A DNA stretch of 64,000 nt from positions 868,001 to 932,000 of the forward strand of contig WHUX01000001.1 of assembly GCA_015179025.1 (NCBI GenBank), written 5' to 3'. This document shows positions 44,007-56,999 of the stretch, one piece after another; position 1 is the first letter of the stretch; each line of letters begins with the position of its first letter. A program made the translations under genes and the position numbers. Under the pieces are notes generated by a model. It saw only the letters and a program-made list of their open reading frames with translations. It was not told the origin of the DNA and made no database searches. The stretch comes from Terfezia claveryi. Lineage: Eukaryota > Ascomycota > Pezizomycetes > Pezizales > Pezizaceae.

Positions 44007-44969
44007 ACTGCATGGAGAGGGAGTGCTGTGTGGGCTTTTCATTTTGTATGTTTGTATCTGGAATTTCTATTCATTTATTTTCTTTTATGTGTTTGGGCGG
44101 GGGTGGGGGGTTTGGTTGTGGCTATGTGAGTTGTGGGTGGCATGGATGGTTTGTGATATGTTCTTGTAGCAAGTAATCAATTCGTCTTTGTGTGTGCATT
44201 GGTTTGGAGATTTTTTTCATATATACTCATGTAAGTACTTAAGCGGCATCTTTACAAGTACCCATCACTTCTCAATTAGCATTATAGAACAGAATAGAAC
44301 AGATTATGTAGATACTTGCAGATTATAGGTGTGATAGCATAGAAGCATGCTAGCATTTGAAGAGAAGTCCCATTTTATCTCACAATCGAGTGCTGATAAC
44401 CGGAAACCCAGCGTGATGTATTATTCTAACTGGATTGATAAGATAAGTGTAACAATTAATTTCCAGCGAGAGAGAACCCAGGCAGGGGTGCATCCCTACC
44501 TTACCTTACCTTACTTATGAAGTCAAACATGCTAGATTAATATATATATCTATTTTCTTAACGGGGTACATTGATGTTGCCTGATTAAATCAACCTAGCT
44601 GATTGTAGATAAGGTGGGAATCCTATTGTTAATTGTCAATTGTTAACTGTGGACTAACCCTAAGGCGGTTGCTCGAACGTATAAGCGATCAAAATTTCCA
44701 GCGTTGCTGGGTGAAGCTTCAGGGTAATAGAAGTTCAGGATATGGGTCTGCGACTTGGGACCGCGCTTCTGAGACTTATTTTTCAGATTCCATAAATTCA
44801 AACTTTCACTATACGCTATACTGCTCCGATCCTCCTACACTCGATTTTTCATACATTATACAATGATGAACAATCAATATCTAGATAAAAACTCCAGCCA
44901 GCTAGTCCAATCCAGTCCAATCCAACCCGCTCAAATCATCCCCAATATCCCAGGAAACAATTCCCCAGT
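44007..44969. other. Spacer between convergent SYF1 and IML1
   Basis: About 960 bp holding the 3' UTRs of two convergent genes. It has a short CCTTA(C) repeat at about 44496-44515 and AT-rich stretches. The open frame that begins at 44863 on the plus strand is antisense to the IML1 3' end and not a gene. Confidence 0.5.
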
Positions 44970-47900
44970 TCAGATTTCCCCTCCCTCCCCCAATCCTTCA
45001 ATGATACTACTCCTCCCACTCCTCGAACTATTCCTTCCATTCGCTGCAACCCCGCTCTGCGCCTTCGTCGCCCCCCCAGCCAAACTCCAAGCTCCCGACA
45101 CCTCCCCTCCCCTCAATGGTGCCAGTAGAGGTGTAGGCGGGATCGACCTATCGCCCGAACCACCATTACACCTCTCTCCCGACGCTGATCCCGCTCTCTC
45201 AGACCAAAACGATTCTCCCCCTAGACTCCCAAACATCCTCCCCTGCTGCTGCTGCGGCGGCGGGCCCATCGAATTAACACTTGAGGCTACACTTCCGACC
45301 ACTATACTCCCACTCTCCACGCACCTAGTTGAATTTGTGACGCTGATGTTGACGTTCAAATTCGCTGATCGGCGATCCACCTCCTCGTAGAAGTTCCTCA
45401 ACGCTTCTTCATCTCTACAGAATCGATCTAGCTCCTCCTTGACAATTTCTGGAGTTACATACCCCCCTCCCCCACCCCCTAGCGCCGCCGCCGCCGTTGC
45501 TGGCAGAAAGCTCTGTGGGGGGAATGCATAATGGGAGCCTGCACACCCCCCACCCGAACCGCCAGGAGGGCCCATACCAAACCCAACGCCAATACTAAAC
45601 GCACCCGGGCCACCAGTGGGGTAAATCTTCGATCCATCATACTGATCACTGGTTTGCTTTTCGTACTTATGCTGCCCACCCCCCGCTCGCTGCGTAAACA
45701 ACCTATTCGCCATCAATAAAAACTGCTCATCATCCGTAATCTGCGCAAACACGACACCAGAGCGATGTATATACTGAGAGTATTTATACGTAGGTTTCCC
45801 CCAGCTGAACACGACTTCTACGTCTGCAGGGAAGTTCTTCGCGGCTTCAGAGTCGAGAACGAAGCCGTGCTTGCGCAGAATGGCTTTATGATAGTAGAGG
45901 GAATCGGGTTTAGAGACAGCAGCGGAAAAGGACGCGGACATGTCTACTGAGGCAGCGGCGTCGGCACCGATAAGACCACATTGGGAGGCCTGGGGCGGTG
46001 CGAGGCAGGGTTTGATGACTGCTGGAGCACGAAGGGGGTTTCGTTGAGATATGGAGGAAATCTCATCGATGGGTGCTTCGACTAGGGATAGTCCGTAGCG
46101 ATCTACTGTCTTTGCCCAACTCGAGATAGCATCTTCAATGAGCTTACATGTGACATTCATCCAATCGATCCTGATGTGATAGCAATTATCCGGATTATGT
46201 AGACGATCGTAATGTAGTGTGATGATCTCTGGTCTATAGCTCAGTTTCTTTGGATCCACATCATACTTCATAGCCTTGCTCAACTGAATTTTCCTTTTTG
46301 GGCCTGAGATATCCCGGCCGGTAGTAAGACTCTCCGGCTCGTCGTGGATGACAGTACTGGATCTTGACCTACTGTGACTCGGGCTCGCAGTATCGCCCAC
46401 AGGTGGTGGGGCTGGTGTAGTAGGGAGAGTAGAAGACCTCTCAGTGGTTTTGCTCCTATTTCCAAACCAACCCCCCTTAGAGGATGGTCTATTTGTAGCA
46501 TACTCATTTGAGATCCGGTAGAAGTAATTTCCATCTCTAAAAGGATGTCGCGCCTCGACATGGTGGAATAACCCCGATTTCATAAGCTCATTCCCCAATT
46601 CCACCGCCTCACTGCGGGATTCAAGGTCACGGAAGTTCTCCATCATCCAAGTGACGAGTTCGGACCCAATGAAACATTTCTGATGGAGGCTAATGTGCCA
46701 GATTCGGTTTTGTAGACGGACGCCCTTCGGACCTTGGATCTCTTGAGCGAGGGTTCTGAGGTTGAGGTTACCCCGTTCAAAGAGCTCCGTTCCGACAAAG
46801 AGTTGGCTCCGTCTCGTAGATGCGTCCATTTCTGCCGATAGTGGGAGAGACTCGAGTTGCTGCGCTACAACCACAGACGGGTCAAATGTCTTGTAAAGAA
46901 TCTCCAATGGATTCGGATCTTTCTTCTTGGAAACCTTCTCGAAGTTCCTGTCTTCAGGTGGGATATGTCGATTTCTCTGAAAGAGCTGAGTCAGCTTCCT
47001 GATTCCCTCGAGTCTGATTTCTTCATCACTATCCTCCGAGTACCCCAACGGACTTGGGTGATTTGTTCGTCGTGCAGACTGAGGAGGGTCATTTGGTATC
47101 AGCAAAAACCTCGATCGACAAAACTTCAGCTGCTCCGTAAAGTTGCTCTCATATCCTCCAATAAACTGGTCAACATAATTCCAGTTATATTCATGACTTC
47201 CACTTCGAAAGTCGATCGTCTTGGGAACATAGTCTTTAGAGAGCACCGTTCTGATATACGGCGTATATTTTGAGTAAGTAGTCTTAGTCCCCACCTCGGA
47301 AATCGGCGCTGTAGGCTTCCGCACATAACGCTTGACTTCCACATTATATTCCAAGTCGCAAATCAGCTGGTGAATCTGCGAGCCCATGGACATGAACACC
47401 GAAGACCCAGCTCTAGCCATATAATTCTTGTCGAAGATATTGTTATCCCCGCTGTGATATGATGTAGCTTCTGCAACCGCATTCCCTACGACAATCTGGA
47501 AACCCTGCTCGAGTCGTTGCGATATCATTTCCCTTACCAGTTCCTCTCGATTCCGCACCAAGTCATCATCATCCTCATTCTGGGATATGACGTAGGGATT
47601 TTCTTGATACTCTATCCTCAGCTGCTCTGCGGTTGGAAAATGCTCTGTTGTGAGAGGTAACGCTGCTGGTGAACAGAGAGATTTCCATTTAACTGAAGCT
47701 GTTCGAAGAGGTCTAGGAAAGACATGCTGCCACCTTCTATACACATTCAACAAATTCGTTCCATTCTTCTTCGGATTACACGGGTTCAGTAATGAAAACC
47801 ATGGGGCAAGAGCACTAGTCGGCGACAGAGACGCTGGAACAGAGGTACATGGCCCAGTCATGTCGAGCCTAGGGGCTGATAATCTCGACATTGACGCCGC

Positions 47901-50862
47901 CTTCAAAATATCAATCTGCGTACGGTCTTTATGAGTTTCCGTTGGAGAGTTTACTGACGGCTTTCTACGCTCCTGAGACCTTTCTAATGCCATAACTGCA
48001 TTCGGGGCAGCTGTGGCTGGGTTTCGAATAGATATCGGCATAGATAACCAATTCCTATGTGGATCCGCAGCCGTACTTGAATCCGATGACTCTCCTGCTG
48101 AGTTCGCACCTTTCGGAACTAATGAACCAGAGGTGTTTGGGCTGCCAGAACGAGCTGGTGCTTTTGGTACTTCCTTCGATGTAGCAGCTTCACTCTCAGG
48201 CACAAACCCTCTTATCAATGTAGGGCCTGGTGCACTGGTCGTTGTTATCCCAGTGCTCGCAACTGCCTTCGGCGTCCCCCCACCACCAAACCCTCTGAAA
48301 CCAAAGCTTATGTGCCGAGCCAGCCTCCCAGGCCTCAATGCACTGAACGAGCCTCCAAGTGCAGAACTTGTGCCGGGTGCGAGAGGGGTTGGGGTTGCAG
48401 ATGAAGGCGGTGGAGGGAGCGACGAGGATGGCATATGAAGTTCTCGCTGTGGATTCGTCGATGTCCTCCTTTCCCTTGCTCTCCGCTCCGCGATACTCGA
48501 AGCAGATCCTCCTTGGGCGTATCTGTCCTTCTCCCTATCTGGAACAAATGCTGGCCCTAAAGCATTCGCACTCTCAGAACGCATCGATTCCTGTGATTTC
48601 TCCTGCTCTAGTCTCCGTTTCTTGATCTTCTCTATCCGATCCTTGACCTCCCATAATGGTTTAAATACCATATCATCATAATCATCCATCCATTCAAATT
48701 GCTTCTCCTCATCCCTCTTCTCCTTCGCCCTCACAGACGCTGAATAATTCGAATTATGCGACATTGCTAATTGCTGGTTCCTGGATCTCGCTATAGGTTT
48801 AAATGGCTCATAAAACGGCGACTCATGTAGAAACGGTATCGATATCGAAGAAATCTCATTCTCCATAATTCCCATCATCTGTAACTCGTACATCTTACAT
48901 CTTGCAACGAATTGCTTTTTTCGTGCGCCGTTCTTTGCATTTCTAGATTGCCTAGAGGATACTTTGCTTTGCTGTGAAGAGCTCCAAAACGAAATGTCGA
49001 TCCAATGAGGGATTGCATATACCCATTCCCCAGCTTCAGCTGAGGGAGTTTGGGGCAACACCGTTTTTGGGGGTGACATCCCAGGCCTTCCCGGCAAAGA
49101 GGTCCCATAGGGTCCTGCAGAGAGCGGGGGGCTCATTATACTTTCCTCTAGGCCGCCTTTATTATCATGTCCACACATCTGAGAGGGTAGTACAAGCGGG
49201 TTCTTGTACTTGAACAAGGGCACCGAATGCAAAGGCATCTTCGCCAAACAAACCAAATCAATCCCAATCCCATTAGATACCAAATTCTCGGTTGTCATCC
49301 TCAAGTTCTCATAATCCACCTCAAAATGCCCTGTGCCGGGTGTTATGACTATGACTGAGACTCCTGTGCGTACCAAGTCCCTATCTATAAAGTCCCTAGA
49401 AAACTGAGAAGTTGCTAGGTTAATAGCTTCCAATATATTCCCATGAATTGCATCAGACGGTCTCCCAGCGATAACATGTGTGGGTCGTGGTTTCCATTGC
49501 GTCTTTTCCGGTGACGGAGGTTCAATGACAGTGGTAGGCGAGACTTGGGCCGACAAGGTTTCGTGTATAGTGTGAGGCGTTCCTGGCGGGATGTATTCCA
49601 CAGGCTGTATCAATACATCTCTCAAGAACACCGAAAACTCCTTTTTCAACTGGTGTAGAATAATCGTCCAATCTGTACTCGCCATGTTACTAACAACGAC
49701 CCTAAAAAAATCCTTATATGATACCCCCTCCAGGCCGTCCAAATCTTCCTTCTCCGTTGGGATCCTGGCACTGCCTTGTTCATACACAACCCGTGTGAAG
49801 AGCACAATGTTTACCAAATGGTGAGCATTGATTCTCCTCCACCGCTTGAACAATTCCGGGAGAAACCCATTGATGAGTTTATTGAATACAACCTCACCAC
49901 TACCCTCAGTATCAAAATGCCACATCTCCCGGGACATTTGTATGAACATCACATATCGAGCTGATTCGGATCGGAAAATCGGTTTCGTCCGAGACGAGAA
50001 ATATGCCGACTGGACTTTTTGCCCCCGGACGTAAATATGCCGTACCTGACACTTGAGCGAGCCAACAAATACGATCTTCTTGCCCTTGTATACACAGGTG
50101 TCGCTGAGCTCAATTGACGCTAACCGCCACATATCCGAACGCGCTATGTACTGATCTCTGAAACAAATTTCGATATGGGAAGCTTCATGGAGCTCTTTTT
50201 GAACCTATTCCTAGGTGAGCATATACACAGTGTTTGCGGCGACCCAACTCAGAGTACCCACAACTGTCACAATGACTGAGCTGCGAGGTGGGAATCCAAA
50301 GAGGTTTGCGACGCTGGCTGACAGAGAAATCTATCCACCCCAGGTCAGATATACCAGCCAATAAACTAGAGTAACGACTACTGGGGAGATAGACCTGCAT
50401 CTTTGGCTGTTTCAACCACAAATCCTTCTCCATTTCCCTAACCACAAACAAGAACCTTCCTTTGTCACCAGCAGCCATCTGTGGCCCTGAGCTAGCCCCC
50501 CCATCACTCTTGGTCCTCTTCATAGCTACCCCACCCCTCCCCCGACTCTCTGCCACCGTCCCCTCGTCATCCCCACTCTCTATTCTTCCTTCTGCAGAAC
50601 TCGACGCCCCCCCCTCCCCCGCACCATGACCACTCCCTTTCCTAGCATTGTTATTCGTGTGAGCCGGCCTCACCTCAACAAGATTACCCGGGCTGCAAGT
50701 ACCCGGAGGAAATAGATCATAGTTCAGCCAGGCCTCCTGCTTGAGCGAGTCGCTGTGGATCCAGAGGGTCAGCTTCAACGATGGCCCGGCCGAATGCGCC
50801 TGCGATTGAGGGTGTTGGTAAACCGAAGGCGCCGCGGATGTCGAGTGTCTGGACGGCGGCAT
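44970..50862 (-). CDS. IML1: IML1, GATOR1/SEACIT GTPase-activating subunit (DEPDC5 homologue)
   Basis: Iml1 with Npr2 and Npr3 forms the SEACIT/GATOR1 complex on the vacuole, a GAP for Gtr1 that inhibits TORC1 when amino acids are scarce. Three exons fit: 50862-50395, 50330-50262, 50204-44970, about 1923 aa, long but in range. N-terminal SLKLTLWIHSDSLKQEAWLN, then ISLSASVANLFGF (exon 2), SHIEICFRDQYIARSDMWRL, KIVFVGSLKCQVRHIYVRGQ and YVMFIQMSREMWHFD are family blocks. A DEP domain lies near residues 1320-1400 (WHISLHQKCFIGSELVTWMM). A Ser/Pro-rich linker around residues 690-900 looks disordered. The C-terminal block EELDRFCRDEEALRNFYEEV is followed by an unusual Gly/Ser-rich tail of about 140 aa. 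Exon 3 alone has 1744 codons. The start is the first ATG after which the conserved N-terminus appears. Confidence 0.92.
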
Positions 50863-51165
50863 AACTCGGCGGATGAACCATATGCGCAATTGGGTGAAAG
50901 CTGGGTCGACTGCACGAAGTAGGATGGGATTGAAGCCGAAAGTGTGGTGGTCCGATGACGCCAAGGAAAGTGACGCTTGACTCGTAGCGTGTCGCGACAC
51001 AGAAAGCTCGTTCTTCAAAACACCTGTAAGGAATTCGAAAACGGCGTAAACAGAACCTCTTCCACCTCCCACTGTGACCCCCTCCTAGCCAGCAAGTTTC
51101 TAAGCAGCGGCAGCTCAAACCCCCACCTACTTCGGTTCCATAGACACCAGCTTCTCACATCCACA
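50863..51165. promoter_or_regulatory. Compact bidirectional promoter IML1 / U1A-like
   Basis: Only 303 bp separate the two divergent start codons, so both promoters and leaders must fit here. The IML1 frame is open upstream of its ATG across most of it, which explains an apparent longer ORF. No clear TATA box. Confidence 0.5.
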
Positions 51166-52268
51166 ATGGCATCCACTTCACCACCACCCACCTTACAGGC
51201 CGGCGCCCCAAACAATACGTGGGTAACACAGACACACTCGTCTCTTATGTTTGATTCCTGCTAACTCTACCCCATCCAGCGTCTACGTACGCCCCACATC
51301 CCCCCCAAAAAAACACAAAGCTCCAATTAACCCCTAGTCCCAACTCTGCAGATCCGCAATCTCGAAGAATCTATCGCCATCCCCATCCTCAAAACTACCC
51401 TACAATCCATCTTCGCCCAATACGGCACCATAATTGACATTGTTGCCAAAAAGAACCTACGCGCCAAAGGCCAAGCCTTCATAGTCTTCGACACCACTGA
51501 AGCAGCCGAAAAAGCCATCCGCGAAGTCCAGGGCTTCTCCCTCTTCGAGAAGCCAATGGTCCTGCAATTCGCCCGGAGCAAGTCCGATGCAACCGTAAAA
51601 CTGAATGGTAACGACGAGGAGCTAGAGGCACACAAGCGGAGGAGGGTGGCGGAGAAAGGTGGGTTGTTGGGGTGGTGTGGTGTCTGGGTTTGCGAAGAGG
51701 GAGATGAGGATCTAGTATCCTGGGTGCTGGGGGAGGGGGAGGCAAGAAGTTGGCGATTTATCGACTCCCTTTCTAGCACTCTTTTGCAGTGGAGGGATTA
51801 ATCGTTCTGCATGGCGATCAATTGTGCTAACTAAATCCCCCGTCCCCGTTTACAGAGCGAAAGCAGGCCCAGGAACTCGAAGCCCAAAAATCACTAAAAC
51901 GAGCCGCCGCCACTGCTCCCGCCGCCTCAGCAGGTACTCCAGTCGACGGTCGACCCACCAAAAAAGTCGCCACAGGCCTCAAATCAACCAACGCCGCCGC
52001 CGCCCCATCCATCCCCGACGAATACCTTCCCCCCAACAAAGTCCTCTTCTTACAAAAGCTCCCCGCCGACACAAACCAGGAGATACTCTCAGGCTTATTT
52101 GGTCGGTTCGATGGATTCAAGGAAGTGCGTATGGTGCCCGGGAGGAAGGGTATTGCGTTCGTGGAATACGAGCATCAGGAGGGAGCGATTAGTGCGAAGG
52201 AGGCGATGGCCGGGGCTGTATTGGGTACAGGGACAGACCCAATCAAGGTTACATACCAGAGACAGTGA
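51166..52268 (+). CDS. U1A/U2B''-type snRNP protein with two RRMs
   Basis: Binds an snRNA stem-loop in the U1 or U2 snRNP. Four exons fit: 51166-51218, 51280-51286, 51352-51658, 51856-52268, giving 259 aa. Exon 2 is a 7-nt microexon that supplies the last base of Thr plus Val-Tyr, so the join reads NNTVYIRNLEESIAIPILK, the start of RRM1; skipping it would break the frame. RRM1 continues with AQYGTIIDIVAKKNLRAKGQ and AFIVFDTTEAAEKAIREVQG. A charged linker (EAHKRRRVAEKERKQAQELE) leads to RRM2 (NKVLFLQKLPADTNQEILSG ... GRKGIAFVEYEHQ), ending in IKVTYQRQ. This layout matches U1A/U2B''; which of the two cannot be decided by eye. Confidence 0.9.
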
Positions 52269-53540
52269 TGTATGGGTGGCGGGGGGAAATCAGGACATAT
52301 GGAGGGTCTTTGCATTGTTAATGTGCTTCTTTCCTTGTTTTTATCGTTATATCAGCATGATGACTAAAATAATCTGATCAAGTCCCAAATTTTTCCCAAT
52401 TCGTTCAATTTAGCATGAGTAATTGCACAGAGTTTGATACATTCAAGTTGAGGGTAGCTAAATTTGCTGAAATATACATTCACATAGATGCGGGTCTTGC
52501 CATTTATCTACCTGAATGAGACATGGCCGATGGTAATATCTAACGGGCTGGAATGAAATTCTAATTAAGTAAACTATTTACAGCAAGTTGAGGGTAACAC
52601 GGTACACAACTTCCCAACATTCACCTATGCATCAGGCCGTCTACATATGATCCTAACTAGGCTGCTTCCTCTTCTCGCTGATTTGGGTTATTACTGTTTT
52701 GTCTGCTTGCGTGAGAAAACGTATTTAATCACTTATTACACAGAGTCCCATCTGTTTTATTGATTAGGCGGAGGATAGGTCGCTAAGCTACATGTAAAAT
52801 AATACAGAGCAGCAGGTTAATTGGGGCAATGATGATCGATATGTCTGCGTAAAAGCTGGGAGACGATAAGCAATGATAATTCTTGGAGCAGAATCTCGGC
52901 GAACAAGTATGTATTCAGACCAAATATCTATATATGTAAATTTGTAGTTGTGATTGCTGTACTAGTGCTGAAGTTGAGCCACCACGTGACCTGTGCCCAG
53001 CGTTATCTGATTCTTGAGGTTGTCGAGAGTTGAAAACTCTCAAAGTGCAACAACATACGAATGTGGGGGATATTGATGATTGGGCAGCGGGTGCTTGCAA
53101 CAATCCACCTCCTCCAGTAACAATGATCATGACACCTCTCTATCGAACTCCAATCACATTTGAGAGAAAGGAGGGGTCATGATATTGTGTCAAATGTTTG
53201 TATAGGATGTTTACGACCTTGATGTGATGTTTGAATTCGTTCATTCTGATACCACGTTCAGAGCCTAACTGTCTCTAGATAGTTGTTTCCTGTCGACCAG
53301 CCTTAATTTTAGACTTCATTGTAAAAGCAATGATGCACTACTATCTGGTCATTCTTACTCCAGTTATATCTTAGTATACATATGAATAGGTGTGGTATAG
53401 GTACAGTACTATTAACCTGAGCTTTTGGGATTGTGTTGCAGATGATCGTACTTTATTATATGGAAAGCGCGACATCCGGACTTTGTGGAAATGTCCTGGT
53501 AGTATTTGTCCCAGCCAGGTTATGGGAAAACAACTCTTGC
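52269..53540. other. Start of the repeat island; no gene seen
   Basis: AT-rich DNA without supportable ORFs. It includes two TTGAGGGTA words (about 52445 and 52586). Local features such as the CACGTG palindrome at 52983-52988 are not enough for a call. Confidence 0.4.
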
Positions 53541-53560
53541 ATTTGGACAGCTACGATCAT

Positions 53561-53637
53561 AGACCGAAGACAACGAGGCATCCCGTCCGCTCTGCCGTAT
53601 CTAAGCTTCAGATCGCCAGGCTAGTACTGCAGTGGGT
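53561..53637 (+). repeat. Copy A of a diverged dispersed repeat
   Basis: About 77 bp that align without gaps to 63477-63553 in the same orientation. A block of 18 bases (ATCTAAGCTTCAGAT plus flanks) is identical; elsewhere most differences are C/T or G/A exchanges. See the matching copy. Confidence 0.75.
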
Positions 53638-54609
53638 TGAAGTTAGTCTGGTTGAAGTCTCCCACCGCAGCACCGCAATGGGTATTTAGATTTTCGACTT
53701 CTTGTTGCTGTAGCATTGGATAGTTGCCTTTCTGAGAAATCACACAGGTAGTCCTTTTTGGGTCCATACCCTTTCCGGTATCTCCCAGTCTACCCTTTTT
53801 GTAATTAAGCTAGTCCTCTCCTTACCACAACATTTTCAGTCTGGTTATCATTTTTAGATCAAGACTCTACGCCAACAGGCGGCTGAGGCGAGCCCTTGAC
53901 ATGCAGTGCTGCAGACAAAATTTTCGGAGTAGCCCCATGTTTGAAGTCTGACTTGGATCCCAAATGCCAGCTGTGCTGGGTAGTCAAATGAATATATGTA
54001 TGCCTCGCTGAACAGAAATTCGCAACATCACCATCATATCCACAGTCTTCCTATAACCACCTTAGGTGGCATAACTACTGACCCCTTCGATGCCTTCAAT
54101 CAAGCTCACCCTAGTAGGAGTACAACCTATTATCAGCGGCTCCAAGCCCTCCTGACAACCGAAGATATATCCATCCCGAAGAAAGCTTACCAGAAGGGCA
54201 CAGCTAAATGGCATTGAGAAATGGTTTAGTAAATTCTGCCGCGAAATGTTAAACATGACATAGGTAAAATATACTACCGATACCATTATTCTATACCTAC
54301 AGTCGCTATTTGACGAGCAAAAGCTTCATTCAATAATCCAGACGGAATGAACCCAACTGCAAATGATCTCAAAGACTCTACACAATCACCTTCGCAGAAC
54401 CCCAAATGCTACTGAAGTCAACAAGTTCCTTGATCACCTCAAGGCATAGCCAATTGCCAACAACACATACAAAACCAAATCAAAAGCTAACTCTTAGGGA
54501 GACGAGCATCAAGACCTACGGTGGGGAACTTGGAGGCGGCAAAGCGTATATTGGAGTATTTACGCTCAACACGCCAGGAAGGAATCACCCGAAAATCTTG
54601 AGCTCGGGA

Positions 54610-55057
54610 CATATGCGGACGCCTCCTACGGAGGAGAAGGTTGCAAGTCCCAAACGGGGGTACTGATAACCCTAGGGAAGCAACCCATGGGATGGTATTC
54701 TCGACGGCATGACATCATAGCCCTATCGGTGACAGAAGCCGAGTACATAGCCGCATGCGAAGGAGCAAAAGACTGTGTCTGGGGAATGCAGCTTTTAGCG
54801 GAGCTTAAAATAATGACCAACCGACACCCACCACAGACAGCGAGGGAGCGCTCCACTTGGCGAAAACCAGCAAGTTCCACCGACGCAGCCGCCACATCGA
54901 GCACCGTTATCACTATATCCGTCAGCAAGCACGGAGGCAACACCTCAGACTCAAGTCAATACCAGGGAAGGACAATCCTGCGGATCTCCTAACCAAGTTG
55001 CACAGTATGGCAACGATCAAGAACTGGAAGCAGAACTGGATGGGTTCGCCTGGATAA
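54610..55057 (+). pseudogene. Copia retrotransposon pol fragment: RNase H (frameshifted)
   Basis: 3' end of a Ty1/copia-type polyprotein. Reading from about 54610 gives TYADASYGGEGCKSQTGVLI, then GWYSRRHDIIALSVTEAEYI and AACEGAKDCVWGMQLLAELK. A frameshift near 54830 is needed before TDSEGALHLAKTSKFHRRSR and HIEHRYHYIRQQ, and the C-terminus KDNPADLLTKL is normal for this family; the stop is at 55055-55057. RNase H acidic residues (ADAS, TEAEY, TDSEG) are still present, but the frame break and absence of RT and integrase upstream mark it as dead. The preceding 54.0-54.6 kb might include decayed element sequence. Confidence 0.85.
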
Positions 55058-55146
55058 GAGAGTGGGAAACGGTGTACTGGGAACAGCCGGAACTTGAAGG
55101 AAGGGACAGACCGAGTAGTTGTATGATAGATCGTATTGGCAGCTCG

Positions 55147-55416
55147 AGTAGGGGAGAGTGTGGGAAATACTCTCGCCCCGAGCGCCCTAAGCTTGAGAAG
55201 GAAAGTGATGGTAAAGCAACGATTAGCAGGGATTCCCAGGCAGGAAAGTGATGGATGAGGACGGTCTATATAAGCAGATGAGAACTGCGTATTTTCTTAA
55301 GTAGATAGAGAACTAGCACCATAAGCATCCAAGCCTTATAGCGATAGCTAAGATAGCCCTCAATACAAGCCGTTATTCAAGCAAAATTCCTCAGTTCATA
55401 ACCTCGTAATCTTACA
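55147..55416 (+). mobile_element. 3' LTR of the first Copia fragment with polypurine tract
   Basis: A purine-rich tract (AGTAGGGGAGAG, 55147-55158) is followed at 55159 by TGTGGGAAATAC, and the LTR would end ...CTTACA at 55416 (about 258 bp, TG...CA). It starts 101 bp after the pol stop codon, as expected for a copia 3' LTR. A TATA-like TCTATATAAG lies at 55265-55274. The start resembles the second LTR at 61299 (TGTTGGAAATACTCTC) and the end resembles 57000-57020. Confidence 0.75.
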
Positions 55417-56999
55417 TTATATGTCGTCGTAAACCGAGCGGACTGGTGTCTGTTGGGTTGTGAGAGCAGGATGCTAGATACCCTGTGTTGAAATACAAGT
55501 TATGATATGCAGCGGAATGGTGATGATTTTGGGACTAATAGTACCAGACTAATTATTGACATAGCATGAGATTGCCGGTACTCAGTAATTTGGTTGGTGC
55601 CAGTCATGTCCGTGGGTCAGTTGGGGATGTGCACGTGACTTTACCATTTCGGCTATGCTCTCAGCTCTGGACTGCTATAGTTTGTCGCCCAACGATACAT
55701 TATTTCAACACCCTGAGGCCTGTGGAGGATATTTGAGACCCGGCTTCTTTGAAATGAGACCGGGCCCTTCTGTGTCTTCTTCGTTCTGTCTCTCTTCTTC
55801 TCTCCCTCTCTGCTCTTTTTTTTGTTCAATAAAAATTCATTACCCGAGTGCAGCTTGATAGCCACGGCGAGGTTCTCTGTCTGCTCTTCACCCCATTAGA
55901 CAGAGGGATGGAGAATAAGATATGTACCATCGTCCGACTCTTCTGGTGCTGCTGGCGGGACTGGTACTGCTGGTATGACCGGTAGAGTGGTAATTCTGGT
56001 GCTTCTAGTGCTATAGGAGCTGTGTATAATTACAGAACGTTTTTCAAAAGAGAAAATATTGAATTGATTAACCTCTACGTACAGGAAAGCAGCCCATATA
56101 TACCTCTTCGCCAAGCCTCCCGGTATACAGAAAAAATACCAGAGGAAGAACAGCCGTTAACCAGGTATTGGCCAAGGCCGATTCCGATTAAATTACCGTC
56201 TTCCGTCTTCTAACAAGCTGCTGGAGTGTAAGAATTTTGTAATAGGGGGCCACCTAACTACAGAATCCCTAAGATACTTAGTCACAATCTGAAGAGAGTT
56301 GGTATCTTCTGAGGACATTTTAAGAAGTTAGGTGAGATTTGGTTGTTACTTGTTGATATGTAAGGTAAAGAATTACCAGTGTAGCTTGTTATATTTGAGG
56401 TAACTCTTCTAGAGTGTGCTGAACCAAACCTGAGCTCCAGATGGAAGATCTTTTGTAGATAATTCCTAAACAAGATAAGTCTTATAAGACTTATAACTAG
56501 ATATGAGTATCATCTAGATACATAATACAATAATGACTTCCAATCATACTGAATAGTCATTCAAGACAGTTAGAATGGCTTGGAAACAAGGGGAAAAACA
56601 AGTAAACTCTGACAAGTGACCTAAACAGGTATTGTCCAAAAACGGTAGGTATAACAGACATCAGTGATCCGCCAAGCTGATCACAAGACAACAAACGATA
56701 AAGAAAGTTGAGGGTAATTATACAACCACTTCAGGGTAAGGTAAGAGAACAGCTAAAAACGAAAGTAAAACAAATAAAAACTGTAATTCTTACAAATTAC
56801 TACTCTCGCATGTGCTAAAAAGACCTAAAAATGGATAGTGGTAGGGTACGATAAAGCAAGGAGTGCCAGAATGGGTAAAAGTGGTAGGGCAAGTACCTGA
56901 GGCGTGGGATATAAATGCCGGATTTCCGTCTTTGTTAAGACCGGGTTCCATGGCATCAATATATCATAGCGCCCAGACCGCTATATCTCATACGATAAC
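55417..56999. other. Unassigned DNA in the repeat island
   Basis: Small open frames (up to about 72 codons) on both strands without family features. A further TTGAGGGTA word is at about 56707. I recognise nothing coding. Confidence 0.4.

Noticed and set aside
45531..48625. Plus-strand ORFs opposite IML1
   Set aside because: IML1 on the minus strand is conserved through this stretch; these are shadows.
1..52268. A biosynthetic or defence gene cluster
   Set aside because: Neighbouring genes belong to unrelated housekeeping pathways and show no shared function beyond ordinary eukaryotic gene order.
53996..54600. Gag region of the first Copia element
   Set aside because: Translation gives some gag-like flavour but too many stops and no zinc knuckle; I cannot support it.
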